A stretch of DNA of 64,000 nt. Origin: an uncultured Fidelibacterota bacterium (GTDB lineage: Bacteria; Fidelibacterota; Marinisomatia; Marinisomatales; Marinisomataceae). The notes under the pieces were generated by a model. It was given only the letters and a program-made list of their open reading frames with translations, did not search any database and was not told the origin of the DNA. The position numbers and the translations under genes were made by a program. Within the stretch, counting starts at the first letter, position 1; each line of letters starts with the position of its first letter. The stretch spans positions 155,846 through 219,845 of the forward strand of contig CACOSI010000001.1 in the NCBI GenBank assembly GCA_902629855.1, written 5' to 3'. Shown here piece after piece: positions 30,360 to 39,746 of this stretch.

Positions 30360-31958
30360 CTATTTACTATTACTTAAAATTAGGTTATTTAAAAAATAAA
30401 TGGGAATCAAACCAAAAATGATAATCATCAGTCCTGGGAAAGCAGCCTCAAACATCCTTTCTTCTGAAGCCAATAAATAGACAGATACTGATAAAGTATC
30501 AAAATTAAATGGTCTAAGTATTAAAGTTGCTGGCAGTTCTTTTATTAGCTCACCCATAACTAATAAAAAAGCTGTAAGTAATCCAGTTTTTAGTAGGGGA
30601 ATGTGTATTTTTCTTAAAATACTAAATCTATTTGTCTTTAGAGTTTTTGCCGATTCATCTATTGACAAAGGTATGGATGTGAAAGATGAATTAATGACAT
30701 TATTTGAAATTGCATAAGATTTAATAATGTATGCAAGAACTAGGCCAAAAATACTTCCAGTTATGTAGATGTTTAAATCTGTCAAAATAAAGTCAATACT
30801 TGTGAACATTTTTGTTATTCCAACGGCTAATATTAAACCGGGTACAGCATAACCAATTGATAGTAAATCATTAAATGATTGAGATAAACCAAAAGATCTA
30901 ACTATATAATTAATTAATAAAGCTATAAAGCAAGTTAGAATGGTAGCTGATGAAGAGACATACAACGTATTTTTAGCAGCAATGATTATTTTAGATGAAA
31001 TAAGAGTATCAACTTGAGTAGACCAATTTATAAGCTCAATAACAGGAAGAAAAAATCCTATGAAGACAGGTATAAAACATACAAAAAAAGCAAAAGCATT
31101 CTTAAAACTTGTCAATTGAATTGAATGAAATGAATTATTTTTTGATTCAGAATTAGAAAATTGAATTTTATTTCGACTCCTTCTCTCAAATGATAAGAAA
31201 ATGAATATTATAAATAAAAGAATAGAAGATAATTGCAATGCTGTTGTTAAATCATATAGACCAGTCCAAGTCCTAAAAATACCTGTAGTAAATGTAGGTA
31301 TTGCAAAATGTTGTACCGCACCAAAATCCGCCAAAGTCTCCATAGCAACTAAAGTAACTCCAGCAATGATTGCAGGTCTAATCAAAGGAATAGATAAGCT
31401 GAATAAGGTTGAAATAGAATTTTTGCCTAAAAGAAATGAAGCTTCAATAATTGAAAAGGGTATATTCATAAAAGCAACTCTTGCAACCATATATACATAA
31501 GGATAAAGTGTAAAGCTAAATACTGTTATAGCTCCCCAAATGGTTCTTATGTTAGGAAAGAAAATAACATCAGATTCAGTATTCAAGAGGTATCTTAATA
31601 TGTTGTTGGCTGTTCCTGAAAATTCAAAAAATTCTGTAAAAACGTATGCCAACAAGTAAGATGGTACTGCTAAAGGTAGTATGAGTGCCCATTGGAAAAA
31701 TTTTTTGCCGTAAAAATTAAAAAAGGTAACTAACCAAGCTGTTGAAACACCTAATATGGTTACAAGTATAGATACACCAAAAACTAGAAAAATTGAATTT
31801 ATAGAATACTCAAATAATAAATTATCATAGATATGATAAAAATTATCAGAAAATCCTAAAAAAATGCTTCCAATAATATAAAGTATTGGAATTAAGAAAA
31901 TACAAAACACAACTAGCATAAAAAGATGCCAGTAATTAAGATTTTTTATTTCAATCAA
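30360..31958 (-). CDS. Iron(III) ABC transporter permease (FbpB-like, fused two-domain)
   Basis: 532 aa multi-TM, two permease segments; ETLADFGAVQHFAIPTFTTGIFRTW is typical of FbpB/SfuB permeases. Confidence 0.9.
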   Translation of the reverse strand: MIEIKNLNYWHLFMLVVFCIFLIPILYIIGSIFLGFSDNFYHIYDNLLFEYSINSIFLVFGVSILVTILGVSTAWLVTFFNFYGKKFFQWALILPLAVPSYLLAYVFTEFFEFSGTANNILRYLLNTESDVIFFPNIRTIWGAITVFSFTLYPYVYMVARVAFMNIPFSIIEASFLLGKNSISTLFSLSIPLIRPAIIAGVTLVAMETLADFGAVQHFAIPTFTTGIFRTWTGLYDLTTALQLSSILLFIIFIFLSFERRSRNKIQFSNSESKNNSFHSIQLTSFKNAFAFFVCFIPVFIGFFLPVIELINWSTQVDTLISSKIIIAAKNTLYVSSSATILTCFIALLINYIVRSFGLSQSFNDLLSIGYAVPGLILAVGITKMFTSIDFILTDLNIYITGSIFGLVLAYIIKSYAISNNVINSSFTSIPLSIDESAKTLKTNRFSILRKIHIPLLKTGLLTAFLLVMGELIKELPATLILRPFNFDTLSVSVYLLASEERMFEAAFPGLMIIIFGLIPIYFLNNLILSNSK

Positions 31959-31961
31959 ATT

Positions 31962-33032
31962 CTACTGCCAATTTACTCTGTCCATAAGTTTTACTGCTTC
32001 AGGATTATATTTTCCAAAATCAGATACAGAAGTTTTGTCCATTTTAAAAACACCAAAATTTTCAATCAATGGATGTGGTTTAACGGTCTCTAAAACTGGA
32101 TATTCAAAAGTATTATTAACAATATGATTTTGAGCTTTTTCACTTAATAGAAATTCTAAAAATTTTTCGGCATTTTCTCTATTAGGAGCATATTTTAAAA
32201 CTCCCCCACCACTTATATTTATATGAGCTCCACGATTATCTTGATTTGGAAAAGCTATTTTTACTTTTTTTGCAGCATTTAATTGATCTTGTCCACCTTT
32301 CCCAGATAACATGATTCCAATATAATAAGTATTAGCAATTGCAATTGAGGCCTCTTGGTTTGCGACCGCCATTATTTGAGATCTGTCATTTCCTTGAGGT
32401 TTTCGAGCAAAATTGGAAACTAAGTTACTAGCCCATTTTTCAGTTTGAGGAATACCTAGATTTGATATTAAAGATGATACTAAGGACTGATTATACATAT
32501 TTGAAGAACTTCTAATTACTATTCGACCTTTCCAATTTTCATCTCCTAGATCCTCATAATTTATATTCTCAATTTCATTTTCATTAACTAATTCTGGATT
32601 ATAGAAAATTACTCTGGCTCTTTTTGCTACTGCTACCCATTCATTATTTTCTCCTCTTAACTCTTTAGGTACAATTTTTTTAATAGCTTCAGATTGAATC
32701 GGCTGTAAAAAGCCTTGTTTTTGAAAATTTGCAAGGTTTCCAGCATCTACTGTAAAAAAAACATCACCAGGCGAATTACTACCTTCAGCTTTTAACCTTT
32801 CAATTAGCGCACTTCCCTTACCTGAAATTATGTTTACCTTTATACCGGTTTCTTTTGTGAATTCTTCATAAAGTAAATCATCAGCATCGTAGTGTCTTGA
32901 TGTATAAACATTTACCTCTTGATCTGAAGTTCTTTCTTTGCTTTGATTGAAAATAATTATGACTGGAATTATTACTAGAGTAAGTAATAAAAATTTATTT
33001 TTTTTGGTTAAACGATATAGAAAATCTCTCAT
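31962..33032 (-). CDS. Iron(III) ABC transporter substrate-binding protein (FbpA/FutA-like)
   Basis: VNVYTSRHYDADDLLYEEFTKETGIKVNIISGKGSALIERLKAEGSNSPGDVFFTVDAGNL... conserved FutA/FbpA pattern. Confidence 0.92.
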   Translation of the reverse strand: MRDFLYRLTKKNKFLLLTLVIIPVIIIFNQSKERTSDQEVNVYTSRHYDADDLLYEEFTKETGIKVNIISGKGSALIERLKAEGSNSPGDVFFTVDAGNLANFQKQGFLQPIQSEAIKKIVPKELRGENNEWVAVAKRARVIFYNPELVNENEIENINYEDLGDENWKGRIVIRSSSNMYNQSLVSSLISNLGIPQTEKWASNLVSNFARKPQGNDRSQIMAVANQEASIAIANTYYIGIMLSGKGGQDQLNAAKKVKIAFPNQDNRGAHINISGGGVLKYAPNRENAEKFLEFLLSEKAQNHIVNNTFEYPVLETVKPHPLIENFGVFKMDKTSVSDFGKYNPEAVKLMDRVNWQ

Positions 33033-33044
33033 TATTACCCCCTC

Positions 33045-33061
33045 TTGAGATATAATCTCAA
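33045..33061. promoter_or_regulatory. 17-bp palindrome upstream of the iron ABC operon (candidate operator)
   Basis: TTGAGAT-ATA-ATCTCAA, perfect 7-bp arms, 13 bp upstream of the FbpA-like start codon. Confidence 0.45.
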
Positions 33062-33122
33062 CGTTGATTTGGTAAATATAGAGAGAATTTCTATATCATT
33101 CAATAGTGTATAAAAACTTATA

Positions 33123-33566
33123 CTACTCAACAATCATATAGCCACGCATTGACATTGCATGTGCTATATAGGTGCATACGTACAAGTATTTACCTGGTTT
33201 CTTTGGTGCAGTAAATTCTATTGATGTTTCTTCACCTTTATCAATAAGCTCAGAAAAAACTAAAATTCTTCCGTCAGGGTATGGATCACCTCCATTACCT
33301 TCGGCAAGTTTAATTATCTGTGCTGATGCAGATTCATCTTTAAAAATTACTATATTATGTTGCATTTCACCCATGTAGTCTAATGGTGTATTATTTTTTA
33401 ATACAATTTTTACATTAGAACCGGCTTTGACAGTGAACTCCTCAACATCATACTTCATTTCAGATCCTAATGAACCGATATTTACTACTTGAGCTTCTTG
33501 TGAAGAACCACCACCACAAGAAAGAATCATAAATACAGATAGTATTAACAATATTTTGTTATACAT
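33123..33566 (-). CDS. Azurin/auracyanin-like cupredoxin lipoprotein
   Basis: Lipobox ILSCGGG; EFTVKAGSNVKIVLKNN; MQHNIVI; C-terminal copper loop YLYVCTYIAHAMSMRGYMIV (C-x4-H-x3-M). Confidence 0.88.
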   Translation of the reverse strand: MYNKILLILSVFMILSCGGGSSQEAQVVNIGSLGSEMKYDVEEFTVKAGSNVKIVLKNNTPLDYMGEMQHNIVIFKDESASAQIIKLAEGNGGDPYPDGRILVFSELIDKGEETSIEFTAPKKPGKYLYVCTYIAHAMSMRGYMIVE

Positions 33567-33575
33567 TTCCCCTCC

Positions 33576-34430
33576 TTATTTGAATTTAGGAAACAGTGAA
33601 TTTGACTGTTTCATATACTCCTTATATTTAGGCCTACTCTTTATCATTGCTTGATCAAGAATAGGGCCAGTAATATAATAAAAAATCATTCCCATAATCA
33701 ATGGACTTAATAAAGATCCTAAAATTATTAAAATATTATTACTAGATAAGCTAAAAGTAAAAATGCTAAACCAAACAACAAGGTCACCAAAATAGTTTGG
33801 ATGTCTGGAATATTTCCAAAGTCCTACTTTGCAAATCTTACCTTTATTCTTTGGATTTTTCCTAAATTTTTTTAATTGTATATCGCTTATAGATTCCCAA
33901 GCAATTCCAATAAAAAATAATGTGCTTCCAAAAAAAACTTCAATATAAGATAAAGGATTATCGTTTAGGTAGCCAAAATATATAGAAACACCAACCAATG
34001 TTGCTAAAGCTCCTTGGAGTGTAAAGACCCTAAAAAAACTGAACCACCAATAATTTGATCCGCCTTCTTTTCTCCATTCTACATATCTAAAATCTTCACC
34101 ATGGCCAATATTCCTTATACCTAAATGAATAGCAAGTCTCATTCCCCAAAGTATAACCAAAAATAGAATCATTAATGCACGCTCAGAATATAGCTTATCC
34201 ATAAAAATTATTAATGAACTTCCCAAAACAATAAAAGAGGGACCCCAAAAAATATCTATGATACTGGCATCTTTAACAATAAGACTTATTAACCATAAGA
34301 CAGTTAAAAATGATATGACAGCCGCAAATCCTAGCAAAAGATCTTGATTTTTCACTCCTAAAATTGGTATTGAAGATATACCAAAAATCATTGTAAAAAA
34401 TACAGTATTCATTAAAAATATTCTTTTCAT
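33576..34430 (-). CDS. DUF1295/steroid 5-alpha-reductase-like membrane protein
   Basis: SIIDIFWGPSFI; GMRLAIHLGIRNIGHGEDFRYVEWRK; CKVGLWKYSRHPNYFGDLVVWF. Confidence 0.88.
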   Translation of the reverse strand: MKRIFLMNTVFFTMIFGISSIPILGVKNQDLLLGFAAVISFLTVLWLISLIVKDASIIDIFWGPSFIVLGSSLIIFMDKLYSERALMILFLVILWGMRLAIHLGIRNIGHGEDFRYVEWRKEGGSNYWWFSFFRVFTLQGALATLVGVSIYFGYLNDNPLSYIEVFFGSTLFFIGIAWESISDIQLKKFRKNPKNKGKICKVGLWKYSRHPNYFGDLVVWFSIFTFSLSSNNILIILGSLLSPLIMGMIFYYITGPILDQAMIKSRPKYKEYMKQSNSLFPKFK

Positions 34431-34431
34431 A

Positions 34432-34725
34432 TCAATACCTCAAAATTTCAATATTATTACCTGTTCTATCTTTAATATAAACTGAAACAGAACCATCTCT
34501 GTGCTTTACAGGCTCACCATAGTCTTCAACATTATCTTTTAATATTGCAAAATGAAAAGGATGCTGATCAGGTAACACTAAAGCGAGTTTAACATTATCA
34601 AATTCGATCATTGCCCATGATTCATCTTGATATAATATGTCGCAACTAAAATTTTCAGTATACCAATTAACAGACTTTTCAATATTATCCGTACAAATAG
34701 CAATGTGATCAATAGTATCTTTCAT
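34432..34725 (-). CDS. VOC/glyoxalase-family protein
   Basis: IDHIAICTDNIEKSVNWYTENFSC...HRDGSVSVYIKDRTGNNIEILRY. Confidence 0.85.
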   Translation of the reverse strand: MKDTIDHIAICTDNIEKSVNWYTENFSCDILYQDESWAMIEFDNVKLALVLPDQHPFHFAILKDNVEDYGEPVKHRDGSVSVYIKDRTGNNIEILRY

Positions 34726-34783
34726 GATTTTCCCTTTAAAAATTAATTTTTAGAATTTTGATAGTGAAAATTAACAAAACAAT

Positions 34784-35416
34784 ATGTATTTTGATAATAG
34801 AATGAATGATAAAATTCCAATTTTTCCACTTCCATTAGTTCTTCTTCCTGGAGAAAAACTACCTCTACATATATTTGAATCAAAATATAAAAAAATGGTA
34901 GAGTTTTGCTTGAAGCATAACAAAAAATTTGGAATTGTAAATTCAAAAAACAATGATACTTTATCAATTGGATGCACAGCTGAAATAACTCAGGTTGTTG
35001 GATCTGAGGCAGAAACAGGAGAGTATGATATTGTTGTTACTGGCGTTGAAAGGTTTATTGTAAAAAGTTATAACTTTTCAAAGGATTATAAGCAAGCATA
35101 CGTAAAAACATGGCAAGATATTGATGATTCTGTTGATGAAGTATTATTACAAGAAACGAATATCTTTCTTTATGAAGTTTTAATGAAATTGGGAGCCCCA
35201 TCAAAAATTGCTCAGATAAATATGCCTAAAGGCGCCTTTGAAATTGCCTCCATGTTAGATATTGATAAAAGAGCAAAAAAAATGCTTTTAAAAAGTCAAT
35301 CAGAGAAAGATCGCTTAGTAATTCTTAAAAGAATTCTTAAAAAAGCTATTGTAAAGATAGATTATGATGATCCAGCTAAAATTGGATACCATAACTTTTC
35401 TAATTTTGAAGCCTAA
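34784..35416 (+). CDS. Lon N-terminal (LAN) domain protein
   Basis: IPIFPLPLVLLPGEKLPLHIFESKYKKMVEFCL: Lon substrate-binding domain, no AAA or protease domain. Confidence 0.88.
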   Translation: MYFDNRMNDKIPIFPLPLVLLPGEKLPLHIFESKYKKMVEFCLKHNKKFGIVNSKNNDTLSIGCTAEITQVVGSEAETGEYDIVVTGVERFIVKSYNFSKDYKQAYVKTWQDIDDSVDEVLLQETNIFLYEVLMKLGAPSKIAQINMPKGAFEIASMLDIDKRAKKMLLKSQSEKDRLVILKRILKKAIVKIDYDDPAKIGYHNFSNFEA

Positions 35417-38400
35417 GCTTTTTTTGGTTTTGAAATTAAATTTATAAAATCATCAATCACTACATAAGATACTGGAACTAATAGAAGAATAACAAATGTT
35501 GCAAAAAGTATCCCAACACCAAGTGATATTGCCATAGGTTTTAAAAATAAAACTTGAGTTGACTGATTAAAAAGTAATGGAGCAATTCCCAAGAAAGTCG
35601 TTAATGATGTAAGTATTACTGGTCTGAATCTTGTCCTAACTGCATCAATTACAGCTGGCAGTGTTTTAACACCTTTCTCTTTTTCTCTGTTTACAAATAC
35701 AACTAATAAAAGACTATCGTTTACAACAACCCCAGATAGCGCAACAACACCTAGAAGAGAAAGAACTGACATTGACTGGAATAATATAAGGTGACCAAGA
35801 ATTGCACCAACAAAACCAAATGGAATGGCAGCAAGAATAATAAGTGGTTTAAAATATGATTTAAGCGGTATTGCTAGCAGTACAAAAATTGTAAATATCG
35901 CTAAACCAAATTTAACAAAGATGTCATTAAGCTGTTCTGATTGTTCAGCTGGTTCCCCTGCTAAATCAAAACCAATACCATTTCTTTTTTCAATGATTTC
36001 ATCAAGTTTTCTCATGGGTTTTCCATCAGGATCAATAATTGTAGAGAGAATCATTGCAGCAGTATTTTTACTAACATCAACGTCAGATGTTATTTCAACA
36101 ACTCTTTTGCCATCAATTCTAGTAATTGCAGATTTACCTGAAACTTCTTTCACTTTTGCAACTGCATACAATGGAATCTGTATACCAGAACTGGTTCTAA
36201 TTCTTAAGTTTTCTAAAGTTCTAGCATTATCTCGTTCTTCTTTTGTGAGTTTTAACATGACTTTAATATCATCATCACCTCTTTGAATTCTTTGAACTTC
36301 TTCACCATAGAATGCTTGTCTAACCTGTTTGGCAACTTCTGCTGTAGTTAAACCATATGATTCTGCTGAAGGTAATAATTCTACTTGTAATTCATTTTTC
36401 CCTATTTTATCAGAATCATTTAAATCATAGATACCACTAAATGTATTTAAAAGTTGTTTAGTATCAGCAACTGCAGCATTTAATTCACTAAAATTATCTC
36501 CAGTAAATTGAAAATGGATAGGCTTACCGGCACTAAAAATATTTGCACTATAGTTTAATCTTTCAACTCCAGGTATGACCCCAACTCTATTCCTAAGAAT
36601 TGATATGATGTCATATGCACCTGTTAAACCCCATCTTGAATCAGCAGGAGTTAAGACAATGACAACTTCACCTTTATGTGGAGTTGAAATAGATTGAACA
36701 GTTGGCCCAGTTGGACTATTTTCTGCTTCTTGATCGCTAAAATATTGTGCTCCAACAGTAGTAAGCACATGAGAAATTATTACTTTTCCACTTTCTGAAT
36801 TGAGTTCATCCTTTAATTTTAAAGCTTCATTTTCAATAATTTTTGTAACTCTTGAGGTTTCCGAAATGAGTGTACCTTCAGGGAGATCAACTACTATTGC
36901 CACTTCTTCAGCTTCTAAAACAGGGAAGAATTGCCATTTTACCCAACCACCTGCAAGCAAAGAAAATGTAACAAATAATATTCCAACAAAAATTGAAATA
37001 GTTTGATATCTTTTTTTAATTGATATTTCAACAAGAGGAAGCCATTTTGAATCTATAAAATCATACAGCTTTTCTGAGAAAAAATTCCTCGATTTGCTTA
37101 GAAAATTTCCAAACTTTTTAAATCTAAATTGAAACCAATCACCAGCGTGTCTTAAATGTGATGGTAGTATTGTTGTTGACTCAATTAAGGAAAAGACTAA
37201 GATAGGAATTGCAGTAAGTGGGAATGTTCTCCATATAGGTCCTGTGTCACCAGCTAAATCTAACATTGGAGCAAAAACAACTATAGTTGTTAAAATACCA
37301 AAGAAAACTGGGAGCATTACTTCCATTGTTCCTTTTACTGTTGAGTCATAATTATTTTCGTTTAATTTTATACGCCTTCTAAAAACATTTTCACCAACTA
37401 TAATAGCATCATCGACCACAATCCCAAGAACAACTATAAACATAAATGTTGATAAAACATTAATTGTTACTCCAATTAATGGTAAAATAAGTAGTGCACC
37501 ACCAAAGGAAATAGGAATTCCCATAGCAACCCAAAAAGCAACAGAAGGCCTTAAAAACATCGTAAGGAGAATAAGAACTAGAATCATACCAATTGCAAAA
37601 TTTTTGTAAAGAATATTTATTCTATCTTGCAAATACCTCGCTTGGTCATACCAATAATCAATATTGATATTTTCTGGCATTTCATTTTTTTTCATTTTTA
37701 CAAATTGTCTCAGTTCTTCAGCAGCAACTAAGACATCTTGATCACCCACCAAGTTTGCGCTAATAAACATTGCTTGAGTTCCATCCCATTTAAAAAATTT
37801 ATCAACATCTTCAAATGTGTCTTTAATGGATGCAATATCCTTTAATAAAAGCGCACTTCCATTTGCATTGATTTTTACTACAATATTTTCAAACTCATCA
37901 ATACTATAGGATTGACCAACAGTCCTTATTAATAAATCTCCTTTTTTACTTGATATAATACCACCGGGTAAATCAATTGAACCTGTATTGATGGCAAAAG
38001 CTATCTGATCAAATGTTAAATTGTATTTTTCTAGATTATTTTCTGAAATTTCAATTGCTATTTCTTTGTTCCTAGTACCATATATTTCCGTGAAAGATAC
38101 TTCATTAAGATTTTTTATCTCTTCATCAATTTGCTTTGTTACATTTAAAAGCACATTCTCATCAACATCACCATAAATAACAACATCTAAAACTTTTTCA
38201 GTTAGCTCCAACTGTTTGATAATAGGTTTTTCACTATTTTCGGGGAAGGTGGTAATTCCATCAACAATTGTTTTGATTTCATCAAGAGCATTGTCAAAGT
38301 CAGCGCTTGCAAAAATTTTAACACTTAACACACCTTGGCCTTCAAGTGAATACGATCTAAGTTTTTTAATTCCAGAAACCCCTTCTAATCGGTCCTCAAT

Positions 38401-38604
38401 TTTTGAACAAATAGACGCTTCAACTTCTGAAGCAGATGCACCAGGATATGGGACTGTTATTGTAATTAATTTTGGTTCAGGTACTGGAAAAAATTCTGCT
38501 TTTATGGAAGGGTAGGATATAAAAAATCCACCAAAAATTAAAAAAAACATAAAGAGATTTGAGGGAACACTATTATTAACAAACCAAGTAACAATACTCT
38601 TCAT
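35413..38604 (-). CDS. RND-family efflux transporter (HAE1/AcrB-like permease)
   Basis: 1063 aa; FFPVPEPKLITITVPYPGASASEVEASICSKIEDRLEGVSGIKKLRS...GIVVDDAIIVGENVFRR...LSGVVVNDSLLLVVFVN. Confidence 0.94.
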   Translation of the reverse strand: MKSIVTWFVNNSVPSNLFMFFLIFGGFFISYPSIKAEFFPVPEPKLITITVPYPGASASEVEASICSKIEDRLEGVSGIKKLRSYSLEGQGVLSVKIFASADFDNALDEIKTIVDGITTFPENSEKPIIKQLELTEKVLDVVIYGDVDENVLLNVTKQIDEEIKNLNEVSFTEIYGTRNKEIAIEISENNLEKYNLTFDQIAFAINTGSIDLPGGIISSKKGDLLIRTVGQSYSIDEFENIVVKINANGSALLLKDIASIKDTFEDVDKFFKWDGTQAMFISANLVGDQDVLVAAEELRQFVKMKKNEMPENINIDYWYDQARYLQDRINILYKNFAIGMILVLILLTMFLRPSVAFWVAMGIPISFGGALLILPLIGVTINVLSTFMFIVVLGIVVDDAIIVGENVFRRRIKLNENNYDSTVKGTMEVMLPVFFGILTTIVVFAPMLDLAGDTGPIWRTFPLTAIPILVFSLIESTTILPSHLRHAGDWFQFRFKKFGNFLSKSRNFFSEKLYDFIDSKWLPLVEISIKKRYQTISIFVGILFVTFSLLAGGWVKWQFFPVLEAEEVAIVVDLPEGTLISETSRVTKIIENEALKLKDELNSESGKVIISHVLTTVGAQYFSDQEAENSPTGPTVQSISTPHKGEVVIVLTPADSRWGLTGAYDIISILRNRVGVIPGVERLNYSANIFSAGKPIHFQFTGDNFSELNAAVADTKQLLNTFSGIYDLNDSDKIGKNELQVELLPSAESYGLTTAEVAKQVRQAFYGEEVQRIQRGDDDIKVMLKLTKEERDNARTLENLRIRTSSGIQIPLYAVAKVKEVSGKSAITRIDGKRVVEITSDVDVSKNTAAMILSTIIDPDGKPMRKLDEIIEKRNGIGFDLAGEPAEQSEQLNDIFVKFGLAIFTIFVLLAIPLKSYFKPLIILAAIPFGFVGAILGHLILFQSMSVLSLLGVVALSGVVVNDSLLLVVFVNREKEKGVKTLPAVIDAVRTRFRPVILTSLTTFLGIAPLLFNQSTQVLFLKPMAISLGVGILFATFVILLLVPVSYVVIDDFINLISKPKKA

Positions 38605-39746
38605 TATTGATACATAGGGTTTATTTTCATTCCAACGGATGCATTATTTAGTTTAGAGATAACAATTCTTTCTCCAACTTGAAGATCATCCTTTACAATC
38701 ACATATTCATTATATTTTTTTAAGACCTTCAATTTTCTTAATTCAAGATTGTTATTTTTATCAACAATATAAATAGTGTTATCAGCAGATAGTGCTGATG
38801 AAGGAATTTTAAAAACATTTTTAAGTAGAATACCATCAATTTTAGCTTCAACAAAGAGACCAATTGGTAGCGTTGGTTTATCTTTTTCTATAAAGTCATT
38901 TTTAAAAACTGCAATTAAATTTATCATACGAGTAATAGGATCAATAACACCGTCCACTCTTTCAAGATTTCCTTTCCAGGATTGATTTTCTCCTTTATAG
39001 AATGTTTTAATTATAACATTAGACTTTTCATTAACATTTAATTTTCTTCCATCCATTGGTATGCTTAGAAACTGCAGATCACTATCTTTTACAGCTAAAG
39101 TAATCTCTATTTCGCTTGATGTATACATAGCACCAATAGGTTGTCCAGGAAGTATTGTTGTTCCAAGGTCAATATTTACATTTTGTATTCTTCCAGTATA
39201 AGGTGCGGTAATTTCTGTTTTATTTAATTTTTTTTCAGCTGATTCTACTTGTGCTTTAGCTACATCTAACAGAGCTTTAGCCTGCTTAAGTTGTGGTTTT
39301 TTTAACGTTAAATCACTTGCATCACCATCGCCAATCTCCTCCCATGCTTCTTTTGCAACTTCTGATTCTGCTAATTGTAAAGAATATTGCACTTCTGCGT
39401 TAGCAAGTTGTAGTAAAGCATTTTTATACTGAAGTTGAAGATCAGTATCATCAATTTTAGCTAATATTTCACCCACTAATACTGAAGATCCCTCCGAGAA
39501 TTTTTTGGAACGATAAATCACTTCACCACCAACTTCAGAATTTAGTACAGTTTGAGTTAATGGCTCTGTTGTTCCTGTTGAATTAATTTTTACTTGATAA
39601 TCAATAGTTGTAAGAGTTTTCACAATTACGTCTGGTGGATCTAATTCTTCAACTGGTTTAGGCTGCACCTGCCCTAAAAACCATAGTAAGTATGACAATA
39701 AAAGTGAGAAAATAATTATTAATACTGGCCTTAATTTTCCTATCAT
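38604..39746 (-). CDS. RND efflux periplasmic adaptor (membrane fusion protein)
   Basis: GEILAKIDDTDLQLQYKNALLQLANAEVQY...LNKTEITAPYTGRIQNVNIDLGTTILPGQPIG. Confidence 0.9.
   Translation of the reverse strand: MIGKLRPVLIIIFSLLLSYLLWFLGQVQPKPVEELDPPDVIVKTLTTIDYQVKINSTGTTEPLTQTVLNSEVGGEVIYRSKKFSEGSSVLVGEILAKIDDTDLQLQYKNALLQLANAEVQYSLQLAESEVAKEAWEEIGDGDASDLTLKKPQLKQAKALLDVAKAQVESAEKKLNKTEITAPYTGRIQNVNIDLGTTILPGQPIGAMYTSSEIEITLAVKDSDLQFLSIPMDGRKLNVNEKSNVIIKTFYKGENQSWKGNLERVDGVIDPITRMINLIAVFKNDFIEKDKPTLPIGLFVEAKIDGILLKNVFKIPSSALSADNTIYIVDKNNNLELRKLKVLKKYNEYVIVKDDLQVGERIVISKLNNASVGMKINPMYQ

Noticed and set aside
34743-34977. Two minus-strand ORFs (74 and 68 aa) overlapping the Lon-domain gene start
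   Set aside because: Opposite strand of a well-supported LAN-domain protein; no start context or family.
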